A DNA stretch of 64,000 bases from Variovorax sp. (lineage in GTDB: Bacteria > Pseudomonadota > Gammaproteobacteria > Burkholderiales > Burkholderiaceae_C), in contig SEGS01000030.1 in assembly GCA_004210915.1 (NCBI GenBank), forward strand, positions 1 to 64,000. Direction: 5' to 3'. The notes under the pieces are model-generated. The model worked only from the letters and a program-made list of their open reading frames with translations. It searched no databases and was not told where the DNA came from. Shown in pieces: positions 8,597-18,561 of this stretch (its first letter is position 1; every line of letters starts with the position of its first letter). The translations under genes were made by a program, and so were the position numbers.

Positions 8597-9269
8597 TCAG
8601 CACAGATCCTGCAAAGCGCTCCGTGCATCCGGAAAGCGGAACCGGAAGCCGGTCGCAAGCAGTCCGGCCGGCGCCACGCGCTGGCCCTCGAGCATCAGGT
8701 CGGCCTGCTCGCCCAGCGCCAGCCGCAGCGGCCAGCCCGGCGTCGGGCTTGCCGGCCACGCCGAGCTTCACAGGCAGCAGCAACAGCGGCAAGGAGCCGT
8801 GATGGCCCAGCACCACCCCGAAGCGCATGCAGACCACGCGCACCCCGTACCGGCTCGCTGCGCCGGCCGCGGCCTCCCACTGCTGGCACAGCTCGGACAT
8901 GAAGACGGGCTGTGGGGGACTCGATTCGGTCAGCTCGGTCGGGTCGCCCTGCGGCTGCACGCCGTAGTAGCCGATGGCCGAGGCCGACAGCAGCAGGCTT
9001 GGCTTGAGCGAACGCTGGCCGATCCAGCCGACCAGCGTGTCGGTCAGGCCGACGCGGCTGCGCAGCAAAGCGGCCTTGCGCGCCTCGGTCCAGCGCGGCC
9101 CGCGCACCGGGGCGTCGAGATCGGCGTTGGCGGGCTTGCGCGTCCACACCGTGACAGTGTGACCGTCGCCCTGCAGCGCTTGCACCAGCAGCCTGCCGAT
9201 GAAGCCCGTGCCGCCCGTCACCAGAACATGCTGCGGCCGGAGAGCGGGCGAATCGGGTGATGGGGTCAT
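8597..9269 (-). pseudogene. TIGR01777-type epimerase with two internal deletions
   Basis: From ATG 9269 the frame shows HVLVTGGTGFIGRLLVQAL (NAD(P) site), then PRWTEARKAALLRSRV and ASAIGYYG, all hallmarks of the YfcH/TIGR01777 sugar-epimerase-like family. The usual segment of about 30-40 residues with the NLAG motif between them is missing. After KLGVAGK the frame is lost. The expected C-terminus, PGWPLRLALGEQADLMLEGQ to ARSALQDLC with a stop at 8597, continues in another frame, and a further block of perhaps 70-80 residues is absent. The 3' part of the frame runs on into recG, which makes the artificial 946-residue ORF. Decay or assembly error would both explain it. Confidence 0.8.
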
Positions 9270-9364
9270 GGGCCGATTCTGCCGCCGCGCCCGCGCCCGT
9301 GCGGCATTCCGGGCGTGGGACAATCGCGCCTTCCTTGGAACGGGTCTGTCCAGCCCTCAAGCGC

Positions 9365-11583
<2,219 letters not shown>

Positions 11584-11592
11584 CCACACAAA

Positions 11593-11623
11593 GCAAGAGG
11601 CCCGTCGACGACGGGCCTCTTGC
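11593..11623. terminator. Strong hairpin after tgt
   Basis: A 14-bp perfect stem (gcaagaggcccgtc with gacgggcctcttgc) closes a 3-base loop ten bases after the tgt stop. The following T content is modest (tgttcgt). On the minus strand the stem is followed by TTTGTG, so it may also serve the converging DUF3597 gene. Confidence 0.75.
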
Positions 11624-11640
11624 TGTTCGTGAAACACCGC

Positions 11641-11724
11641 GGAACCGGCTTTGCCGGGCCGCTGGTGTTGCCCCCTTGAGGGGGCGACGGCGACACGCAG
11701 TGCGCCGCTTCGGGGGTGGGCTCA
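11641..11724. repeat. Probable Comamonadaceae intergenic repeat
   Basis: A GC-rich noncoding block with two small palindromes: accggctttgccgg-like near 11644, and gccccc-ttga-gggggc at 11670-11685, followed by a cgcttcgggggtgggctc segment. I recall this CCCCCTTGAGGGGGC...GCTTCGGGGGTGGGC pattern as a frequent intergenic element in Variovorax and Acidovorax relatives. That is from memory, and only one copy lies in this window. Confidence 0.5.
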
Positions 11725-12099
11725 GTCCCGCAGATCGGCCGGCAGCGTGCCGCCGTTGGCCGCAATGCGCGTCATCACCTGCTTGTGCAGGCCGATGTTC
11801 CACTCGGCCGAGCCCGGCTCGCCGTTGCTGTAGAGGATTTCGTTGGCGAGTTCCTTGCGCGCAGCCAGGCTGCTGTCCAGGCCGAGCAACTTGAGCAGGT
11901 CGACGATGGACGTGCGCCAGTTCAGGCCGGCGGCACCGGGCATCGCGTCCAGGATGGCGGGCACGTCGCCCAGGGGGATCGAGGGCGGTGGCGCGACAGC
12001 GGCGGGTGCGCCCGGTGCGGCAGCCGGCGGTGCGGCCACGACTTCAGCGGCGTTGGCCGAGGGGAAAATCTTGGAAAAAATCTTGCCGAAAAAGCTCAT
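11722..12099 (-). CDS. DUF3597 domain protein
   Basis: A 125-residue protein of unknown function. From ATG 12099 it reads MSFFGKIFSKIFPS, then an Ala/Pro-rich linker (about residues 20-45), then the DUF3597 core NWRTSIVDLLKLLGLDSSLA, ARKELANEILY and NIGLHKQVMTRIAANGG. The track starts 42 codons upstream in sequence that does not look coding. Proteins of this family are small and probably cytoplasmic. The gene is alone on its strand between tgt and the divergent solute-binding gene; a role in the stress locus next door is only a guess. Confidence 0.85.
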   Translation of the reverse strand: MSFFGKIFSKIFPSANAAEVVAAPPAAAPGAPAAVAPPPSIPLGDVPAILDAMPGAAGLNWRTSIVDLLKLLGLDSSLAARKELANEILYSNGEPGSAEWNIGLHKQVMTRIAANGGTLPADLRD

Positions 12100-12280
12100 G
12101 TGAATACTCCGCTGGATTGCAAATGGAAGTTCTTGCGCGCGGGATGCAACGCAAGTGCCCGTTCTATCACGACCGGCTGGCGGGCATGCGTGAGACGGAC
12201 CGCCGTCCCGTGCATAACTCGTCAACGCCGCTGCTCTTACATGCCCTTACAGCCAGGGCTTTTCCCCGATACTCCACCCC

Positions 12281-13423
12281 ATGAACAAAGCGACCAAGCT
12301 CATCGTCACTGTGCTGCTGCTCGCGGCATTCGGCGGGGCGGCGTACTTCTCGGTGTTCCAGACGGGGCGTCTGGAGGGCGGCCCTGATGGCCTCGCCGGG
12401 CGGCTCACAGGCGCGGTCCAGACGCAGGAACTCGAAGGACTGATCTCGCTGGACGTAGAGCCCTACTTCAACGACCCGCGCGTTCAGAAAGCGCTGGCGG
12501 ACAACGGCTTCAAGCTCAAGGTGGTGCGCATCGGATCGCGCGACATGGCCGACCGCGTGGTGCCGGGCCAGACGCCGGACTTCTTCTTCCCGTCGGGCGT
12601 CGTGGCGGCCAACCAGATCGCCGATGCAGCGCGCAAAGCCAACGTCGCCTCGGGCATGTACTCGCCCTTCTATTCGCCAATGGTGATCGCCTCGTGGGCG
12701 CCGATCGCGCGCGTGCTGGCGGCCAACGGCATGGCAAAGGAAGTGCAGCCCAAGGTGTGGAGCGTCGATACCGTGCAACTCACGCGGCTGATGCTCGACA
12801 ACAAGCGCTGGCGTGACCTCAAGGGCGCCGAGGCCTACAACGTCAGCAAGAGCGTGCTGGTGTCGACCACCGATTTGCGCAAGAGCAACTCGGCCGCGAT
12901 GTACCTGGCGCTGACCAGCTATGCCCTGAACGGCGGGGACATCGTGACCGACCGCGCCACCGCCGAGAAGATGGCGCGCGGCGTGGCCGGGCTCTTCAAG
13001 CGGCAGGGCTACCAGGAGAACTACGTCAACGGCAACTTCGACGACTACGTCTCCATCGGCATCGGCAAGACGCCGATGGCCTTCATCTACGAGTACCAGA
13101 TCATGACCCACGCGCTGGCGCAAAAGGGCATCGGCGCCGACATGGTGCTGATGTATCCGGCGCCCACGCTGTTCAACAAGGAAGTGTTCGTTTCGACCAG
13201 CGAGCGCGCGCGCAAGCTGGGCGATCTGCTGTCGACCAACGCCACGCTGCAGCGACTGGCGGTGGCGCATGGCTTCCGCATCGCCGACACGGGCCACTTC
13301 GTGCAGACCGCGAACGCGGCAGGGCTGGCGGTGGAAGAACGCATCACCGAAGTGATCGACCCGCCGAGCTTCGAGCTGATGGGCAGCATGATCGACGTCG
13401 TCAGCCGGGAAATGAGTCAGTAG
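12281..13423 (+). CDS. Membrane-anchored solute-binding-like protein of the TelA locus
   Basis: A 380-residue protein with an N-terminal hydrophobic helix (residues 6-25, LIVTVLLLAAFGGAAYFSVF) that either anchors or exports it, followed by a periplasmic-binding-protein-like fold (GQTPDFFFPSGVVAANQIAD, SKSVLVSTTDLRKSNSAAMYLAL). No lipobox is seen. It resembles the N-terminal part of the next gene product, so the two may sense or bind something together outside the membrane. No permease gene is near, which argues against a transporter. The downstream gene starts 18 bases after the stop; the two belong to one operon. Confidence 0.65.
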   Translation: MNKATKLIVTVLLLAAFGGAAYFSVFQTGRLEGGPDGLAGRLTGAVQTQELEGLISLDVEPYFNDPRVQKALADNGFKLKVVRIGSRDMADRVVPGQTPDFFFPSGVVAANQIADAARKANVASGMYSPFYSPMVIASWAPIARVLAANGMAKEVQPKVWSVDTVQLTRLMLDNKRWRDLKGAEAYNVSKSVLVSTTDLRKSNSAAMYLALTSYALNGGDIVTDRATAEKMARGVAGLFKRQGYQENYVNGNFDDYVSIGIGKTPMAFIYEYQIMTHALAQKGIGADMVLMYPAPTLFNKEVFVSTSERARKLGDLLSTNATLQRLAVAHGFRIADTGHFVQTANAAGLAVEERITEVIDPPSFELMGSMIDVVSREMSQ

Positions 13424-13440
13424 TGCCGGAGGAGGCCACC

Positions 13441-15120
13441 ATGAAGAACAAGACAACAACGAAGCGGATCTTTCTCATCGGGCTGGCCGCCGGCCTGCTC
13501 GCCCTGGCGGGCTGCGGCGACAAGGCGCCGGAGTCCATCACAGGCATGCTGTCGGGTCCGGCCGCGAGCGAGCCGTTCACCGTGCTCGCCACCAGCGACC
13601 TGCGCGACGCGCAGCCGCTGGAAGAGATGGCGCGCAAGGCCACCGGCATTCCGCTCAAGTTCCGCTTTGGCGGCACCATGGAAAGCACCGAAGCCGTGCA
13701 GACCGGGCAAGCCAATGCCGATGGCGCCTGGTTCGCCAACGCGAAGTACCTACTGTCCGATCCCAAGGGCCAGGCGCAGGTCAAGTTGCAGGAAAAGATC
13801 ATGCTTTCGCCGGTGGTGGTCGGCGTGAACGAAAGCCAGGCGCGCGCCCTCGGCTGGGACAAGCCCGAAGTCGCGGCCCAGGTCACCTGGCGCACCATCG
13901 CCGAGGCGGCGCAGCGCGGCGACCTGAAGTACGCGCTGTCGAACCCGGCCACCTCCAACCAGGGCTTCATGGCGCTGATGGGCGTGGTCGCGTCCGCCGC
14001 CGGCAAGTCCGAAGCGCTGACCGCCAGCGATGTCGACCGCAAGGCCATCGCCGGCTTCATCAAGGGCTACCGCCTGCCGGGTGACAACAGCACCTACCTG
14101 AGCGAACGCTTCATCGAACAGCAGGGCACGCGCGTCAACGCCTTCATCAACTACGAAAGCTGGCTGCTCTCGCTCAACCAGTCGGGCAAGCTGCGCGAGA
14201 AGCTCACGCTGATCTACCCGCACGAAGGCGTCGCGACCGCCGACTACCCGCTGATGCTGCTGAACGACGGCAAGCGGGAGCAGTACCAGAAGCTGGTGGC
14301 CTACCTGAAGGGCGAAGAAGCCCAGGCTTGGCTGGCCAGGACCACCCTGCGCCGCCCGGTCAACCCCGACGTTGCGCGCGCGCAGGCCGGCCTGTTCCCG
14401 CAGGGCTCGATGCTGGTGGAGCTGCCCTTTTCGACCGATCGCGCGCTGGCCGACGGCCTGATCGATGCGTACCTGAACGAGTTCCGCACGCCGATCGCCT
14501 CGACCTTCGTGCTCGACGTCAGCGGCAGCATGAGCCGCGAGGGTCGACGCCAGCAACTGGTCGACGCGTTGCAGTACATCGCGGGCGATGACGCTTCGCT
14601 GACCGGCCGCATCGCGCGGCTGACCGACCGCGAGAAGATCTGGATGCTGACCTTCTCCGAGCAGGTCAACCGGCCGGTGTTCTTCCAGCTGCCGGCGTCG
14701 AAGCCGGGCGCTACGGGCGTGCAGTTGCAGGCCGGCAGCGATGCGCGCCGCAGGGTGCTGGGCGATGTGCGCGACTACGCGGAGTCGCTGCAAATGTCGG
14801 GCGGCACGGCCCTGTACGACGCGGTGCTGGTGGCACTGCGCACCATGGCCAGCGAACGCGTGAAGAACCCCGGCTACCAGTACTCGGTGGTCGCTTTCAC
14901 CGACGGCGAGAACAACAAGGGCCTGAGCCTCGCGGAATTCAAGACGGCCTACGCGCGCCTGCCCGAGGACGTGCGCGCGGTGCCGGTCTTCATGGTGCTG
15001 TTCGGCGAGGCCAACGAAGAAGCGCTCAAGGAGCTGGTCCAGACGACAGGCGGCCGCCTCTTCGATGCGCGCAAGGCCTCGCTCTACAGCGTGTTCCGCG
15101 ACATCCGCGCGTACCAATGA
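13441..15120 (+). CDS. Lipoprotein with solute-binding and VWA domains
   Basis: A 559-residue lipoprotein. The signal peptide ends in LLALAGC (lipobox). Residues 40-340 form a solute-binding-like domain, and residues from about 355 form a von Willebrand A domain. Its MIDAS is complete: DVSGSMS (Asp at residue 359), the Thr in MSGGTALYD and the Asp in FTDGENN, so it should bind a divalent metal and a protein ligand. The ATG at 13441 is preceded by a strong GGAGGAGG site, which decides it over the GTG at 13423. VWA proteins with such substrate-binding parts occur beside telA-type genes. The ligand is unknown. Confidence 0.8.
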   Translation: MKNKTTTKRIFLIGLAAGLLALAGCGDKAPESITGMLSGPAASEPFTVLATSDLRDAQPLEEMARKATGIPLKFRFGGTMESTEAVQTGQANADGAWFANAKYLLSDPKGQAQVKLQEKIMLSPVVVGVNESQARALGWDKPEVAAQVTWRTIAEAAQRGDLKYALSNPATSNQGFMALMGVVASAAGKSEALTASDVDRKAIAGFIKGYRLPGDNSTYLSERFIEQQGTRVNAFINYESWLLSLNQSGKLREKLTLIYPHEGVATADYPLMLLNDGKREQYQKLVAYLKGEEAQAWLARTTLRRPVNPDVARAQAGLFPQGSMLVELPFSTDRALADGLIDAYLNEFRTPIASTFVLDVSGSMSREGRRQQLVDALQYIAGDDASLTGRIARLTDREKIWMLTFSEQVNRPVFFQLPASKPGATGVQLQAGSDARRRVLGDVRDYAESLQMSGGTALYDAVLVALRTMASERVKNPGYQYSVVAFTDGENNKGLSLAEFKTAYARLPEDVRAVPVFMVLFGEANEEALKELVQTTGGRLFDARKASLYSVFRDIRAYQ

Positions 15121-15148
15121 GCACGCGAGGCATCCTCGTCCACACGCC

Positions 15149-15802
15149 ATGCAACTGATCGCGCGTTTCCTGCAGTCCGGCGCCAACTGGTGCGGGCTGG
15201 CGCTCGCCACGGCGGCCCTGGTGCTCAGCAGCCTCGGGCTGGCGCAATGGGGCGGGCCCTGGCTGGCCCTGCTCGGCTACGTCGCGGGCTTCGGCATCGG
15301 CGGCCTCTGGCTCGGCTTTCCGCACCGCGCGCCCAGCCCCTGGGAAGCGCTCGACTTCAAGGATGACGGCGATGCCCGCACGAGCATGAGCAACGCGCTC
15401 CATGCAGTGCGCCAGCTGGTCGACCACAACCCGAACGGGCGCCTGCCGGCCAGCCTGCAGGCCAAGGTGCTGGGGCTGTGCAAGCAACTCTCGACCCTGC
15501 TCGACCAATGGGAGCGCAGCAAGGGCAAGCTCTCGCTCGAGGAGAGCTTTCACGCACGCCACATCGCTCTGAGCTACCTGCCCGACGCGCTCAAGACTTA
15601 TCTGTCGATCCCGCCGGAGTTCGCGGCCACGCGCGTGCTGGGCAATGGCAAGACGGCTCAGGAGACCTTTCGCGTCACTCTCGATGACCTGAGCGGCAAG
15701 GTGTCGCAGCTCACCGATGACCTGGCCTCGCAGGATGCCGAGGCCTTTCTGAACCACTCGCAGTTCCTGACCGAGAAGTTCCGCCGGAACCTGCCACCGT
15801 GA
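15149..15802 (+). CDS. XpaC-like membrane protein
   Basis: A 217-residue protein with two hydrophobic helices near the N-terminus (residues 13-55) and a mostly helical cytoplasmic domain. The segment HIALSYLPDALKTYLSIPPEF, followed by a helix of the form VTLDDLSGKVSQLTDDL, resembles the C-terminal part of XpaC-family proteins, which in Bacillus are encoded next to the TelA homologue YaaN. I infer the same partnership here. The gene starts 28 bases after the VWA gene and overlaps the next gene by a GTGA junction, so the two are coupled. The biochemical function is unknown. Confidence 0.6.
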   Translation: MQLIARFLQSGANWCGLALATAALVLSSLGLAQWGGPWLALLGYVAGFGIGGLWLGFPHRAPSPWEALDFKDDGDARTSMSNALHAVRQLVDHNPNGRLPASLQAKVLGLCKQLSTLLDQWERSKGKLSLEESFHARHIALSYLPDALKTYLSIPPEFAATRVLGNGKTAQETFRVTLDDLSGKVSQLTDDLASQDAEAFLNHSQFLTEKFRRNLPP

Positions 15803-16638
15803 GCGCCCCGCGTCCCGACCCGCGCTATGCCAGCGCCAGCCGTCCGATCAACCTGCGGACTGCGCCGCGCGAGGCACCCGCCGTGCCGCCGCAAGTCCAC
15901 GCCTCCGTGCGACAGCGGCTGCAGAGTACACACGCCCGCCAGCTGCTCGGCACTCCGCTGCACCGGCAACTCGGACAGCCGCCGTTGCAAACCGGCCCGC
16001 GCCGACCGGCCAGCCGGCGCCACGCGGTGCTGGGCCTCGCGCCGATGGTGGCGCTGGTCGGTGCCTGGCTGGCATGGCCGCCCTCGACGCCAACCGCACT
16101 CGCCGCGGGAGGTCTGCTGGTGGCGGGCGGACTCGGCGCCGCGGCATGGGCCCTGGTCGACGGCCATCGTGCGCGGCAAGCCCGTGCCGGCAGCGCCGCG
16201 CCTGTCGCGCCTGCATTCGACATGCAGGCGCTCGTGCGACTCGATGCGGTGCTCGAAGAACTGGCGCCGCTGGCGCCCCCGGCCACGCTGGTGCAGCTGG
16301 GCGAGCTCAAGGCCACGCTGGTGCGCGTGGCGCCCCTGCTGGCCACCGCTCCCGTCAACGAACTCTTCACGCTCGACGACCGGCTCTACATGGCCGAAGC
16401 CGTGCGCCGTTATCTGCCCGACAGCCTGCAGGGCTGGCTGCAAGTGCCGGCGCATCTGCGCGACACGCCGGGCGATGGGGACGGCGACGAAGCGCTGTCA
16501 GCCCAGGCCCTGCTCGACCGCCAGCTCACGCTGCTGCAGGCCGAATTGCACCAGCGGGAGCGCAAGCTCGGTCGCGGTGCGGCGGCGAAGTTGCTGCAGC
16601 AGCAGCGCTTTCTCGCAGCCAAGCACCGCGGCGGCTGA
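15799..16638 (+). CDS. Second XpaC-like membrane protein
   Basis: A 279-residue protein beginning at a GTG that overlaps the previous stop (GTGA). It has a long Arg/Pro-rich N-terminus, two hydrophobic segments (about residues 75-115), then a helical domain clearly related to the previous protein: LFTLDDRLYMAEAVRRYLPDS, then QGWLQVP, and a C-terminal LLQQQRFLAAKH. It is therefore a probable paralogue that formed by duplication and gained an N-terminal extension. It ends the plus-strand half of the TelA locus. Function unknown. Confidence 0.55.
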   Translation: MSAPRPDPRYASASRPINLRTAPREAPAVPPQVHASVRQRLQSTHARQLLGTPLHRQLGQPPLQTGPRRPASRRHAVLGLAPMVALVGAWLAWPPSTPTALAAGGLLVAGGLGAAAWALVDGHRARQARAGSAAPVAPAFDMQALVRLDAVLEELAPLAPPATLVQLGELKATLVRVAPLLATAPVNELFTLDDRLYMAEAVRRYLPDSLQGWLQVPAHLRDTPGDGDGDEALSAQALLDRQLTLLQAELHQRERKLGRGAAAKLLQQQRFLAAKHRGG

Positions 16639-16657
16639 CGCCGTCCGCCGGCGCCTT

Positions 16658-16756
16658 CCGGTTCGCATTCAAGGCGAGCACAAGGCGCGAAGCCGCAGAC
16701 AGTGCGGGCGCACGGCAAGGCGAAGCAACGCCGTGATCGCCTTGAAAGCGGATCGG
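16658..16756. repeat. Imperfect long inverted repeat between convergent operons
   Basis: Two 20-base arms, ccggttcgcattcaaggcga at 16658-16677 and tcgccttgaaagcggatcgg at 16737-16756, are reverse complements at about 16 of 20 positions. The 59-base interior is rich in aaggcg/gaag repeats. It sits between the converging XpaC-like and YiaA-like genes, so it may be a REP-like mobile repeat, a bidirectional terminator, or both. The second arm slightly overlaps the region before the YiaA stop. Confidence 0.5.
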
Positions 16757-16758
16757 AA

Positions 16759-17226
16759 TCAGTCTTCGATACGGGCTGCGGCCCGGGCCGGCGGTGGCAT
16801 GCCGCCCGAGCGGTCCATCAGGTCGGCCTCGTGCTTGTCGCGCACGGTCTTGGCCACCGTGAACGTGCTGCTGACCAGGAACAGCCAGCTCACCACCATG
16901 AAGCCCTTTTGCCACTCGCCGATGTTCATGCGCCAAAGGCCCCAGGCCGTGAGGCAAACCGCGGCGCCGAAGGCGATCCACACCGTCATGAGCCACGACG
17001 CGGTGTCGACCTGACCGTCGCGGTTGTCGCGGATCGTCTTGGCGACGGAGAAGCTGGTGAACAGGCAGAAGAAGAAACCGATCGCCAGGAAGGCGCGGTC
17101 CAGCTCCTGGCCCGGCAGCAGGATGACGCCAATGGCGCTGGCGGTGATCGCCAGGCCGAACGAAATCCAGACCTGCATGCGCCAGCCGTTGGTGTCGCGC
17201 TGCATCACGTATTGACCTGTTGCCAT
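16759..17226 (-). CDS. YiaA/YiaB family inner membrane protein
   Basis: A 155-residue protein with four hydrophobic helices arranged as two repeats of the YiaAB two-helix unit; each repeat ends in a similar cytoplasmic motif (FSVAKTIRDN and FTVAKTVRDK). The internal duplication is easy to see. The C-terminus is a short polar tail. No activity is known for the family. It is the last gene of the minus-strand half of the TelA locus, 47 bases after telA, which is why I link it to that system. Confidence 0.8.
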   Translation of the reverse strand: MATGQYVMQRDTNGWRMQVWISFGLAITASAIGVILLPGQELDRAFLAIGFFFCLFTSFSVAKTIRDNRDGQVDTASWLMTVWIAFGAAVCLTAWGLWRMNIGEWQKGFMVVSWLFLVSSTFTVAKTVRDKHEADLMDRSGGMPPPARAAARIED

Positions 17227-17273
17227 GGTGTTTTCTCTCCTCGATTTTTTGGGTTGGAATGGAATGCGGGTGC

Positions 17274-18485
17274 TCAGAGGGCCACCGGCCCGCTGATGGC
17301 TTGCTTCGTGGCTTCACGCGCCTTCTGCTCGCGCACGCGGTCGACGTATTGCTCGGCCTTGGCCAGCTGCTCGCTCATGATCTTGTTGTTCTGGCCCATC
17401 ACGTCGATGGCCTTGACGCGGAAGCTGTCCATCGCGTCCATCGCCTTGAAGGTCTGGTCGAACATCTCGCGGATCTTGTCGATGCCGATCATCGGGTTCT
17501 GCGCGAACTGGGCCGTCTTGTCGACATGCGTGTTGAGCTGGCGGCCGGTCTCGGCGATCAGGTTGCCGATGCTGGCATTCACGCCTTCGAGCATCTCCAT
17601 CACCTTGATCTGGTTGCCGGTCGCGCGCGCCACGGTCTGCGCCACGGCCAGCGCGCTCATGCCGGTGGTCGCCACGCGGCTGCAGCCGTTCATCATTTCA
17701 CGGCCGGTCTTCTTGAGCACGTCGAGTGCGAGGTAGCCGTTGGTGCACACCGCCTGTTGCGTGAGCATGTCGGTCAGGTTCTGGCGCGCGTAAAACAGCA
17801 CCTCTTGCTGCAAGGCCTGCGCGCGGGTCGGGTCGGTGGCCTGCAGGCTGTCGACCTTGGCGGCCAGCTGGCTGTCGAGCGTTTCGGCGAAATGAATCGC
17901 ACCGCCGAGCTTTTGCATTGCTTCCCAGAGCTTGGTGCGGACGGCCTCGATCTCGACCACGTCCCGCTGCATGTCGTCGCGCGCGCCGTAGATCTGCTGC
18001 ATGCTCTTTTGCAGCTGGCCGCCGGCGCTCTCGAACTTGCGGAAATACGCTTGCAGCTTGTTGCCGAAAGGAATCAGGCCGAGCAGCTTCTGCGGCTGCA
18101 GCAGGTCGCCTTCCTTGCCGGGATTCAGATCGTCGAGATGGCCGCGCATCTCCTGGATCGCCTTGAAGGCCGCGCTGTCTTCCACGCCGACGAAGTTGCG
18201 CTGCATGAAGCGCCCCTGCATCAGGCTCGATGCGATGGAGATCTCTTCCTTGCCCAGCGCGAACGCGCTGTCGAGCTTGGCCTTGAAGGCGTCGCTGTGC
18301 ACGTCTTCCGACAAGAGCGCCTCGACGAAACGCGTGACCTGCGCATCCACGGCGGACTGCAGCTCCGGCTTGAGTGGCACCGCCTTGTGGGCAGCCTGCT
18401 CGGACAGCGGCGTGAGCACTTCGGGCGGTGCCAGCTGGAAGGTGTCAGTCACGACCGGTGCAGGGGAACTAGGCGATGTGCTCAT
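17274..18485 (-). CDS. telA: TelA/KlaA family toxic anion resistance protein
   Basis: A 403-residue, almost wholly helical cytoplasmic protein of the TelA family (tellurite/toxic-anion resistance). Family segments include QPQKLLGLIPFGNKLQAYFRK, ARQNLTDMLTQQAVCTNGYLAL and NQIKVMEMLEGVNASIGNL. Members are linked to resistance to tellurite and to some envelope stresses, but the mechanism is not settled. It is flanked by YiaA-like and zinc-ribbon membrane proteins on the same strand and faces XpaC-like genes across the convergent junction. This recalls the xpaC-yaaN pair of Bacillus. Confidence 0.9.
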   Translation of the reverse strand: MSTSPSSPAPVVTDTFQLAPPEVLTPLSEQAAHKAVPLKPELQSAVDAQVTRFVEALLSEDVHSDAFKAKLDSAFALGKEEISIASSLMQGRFMQRNFVGVEDSAAFKAIQEMRGHLDDLNPGKEGDLLQPQKLLGLIPFGNKLQAYFRKFESAGGQLQKSMQQIYGARDDMQRDVVEIEAVRTKLWEAMQKLGGAIHFAETLDSQLAAKVDSLQATDPTRAQALQQEVLFYARQNLTDMLTQQAVCTNGYLALDVLKKTGREMMNGCSRVATTGMSALAVAQTVARATGNQIKVMEMLEGVNASIGNLIAETGRQLNTHVDKTAQFAQNPMIGIDKIREMFDQTFKAMDAMDSFRVKAIDVMGQNNKIMSEQLAKAEQYVDRVREQKAREATKQAISGPVAL

Positions 18486-18561
18486 GGTGTCTTCTTCAGG
18501 ATGGAAGGGCCAGGGAATGCGGGAGTGTAGAGCGCGGTAAGCGCTGGTAAGTGGTTGTTTC

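Noticed and set aside
6483-9323. 946-residue ORF read as a genuine epimerase-RecG fusion
   Set aside because: The epimerase part loses its frame and its true C-terminus continues to a separate stop at 8597. RecG has its own GTG starts at 8594/8603 and full normal length from there.
12281-15120. ABC importer from the two solute-binding-like proteins
   Set aside because: No permease or ATPase gene is adjacent; the second protein carries a VWA domain instead.
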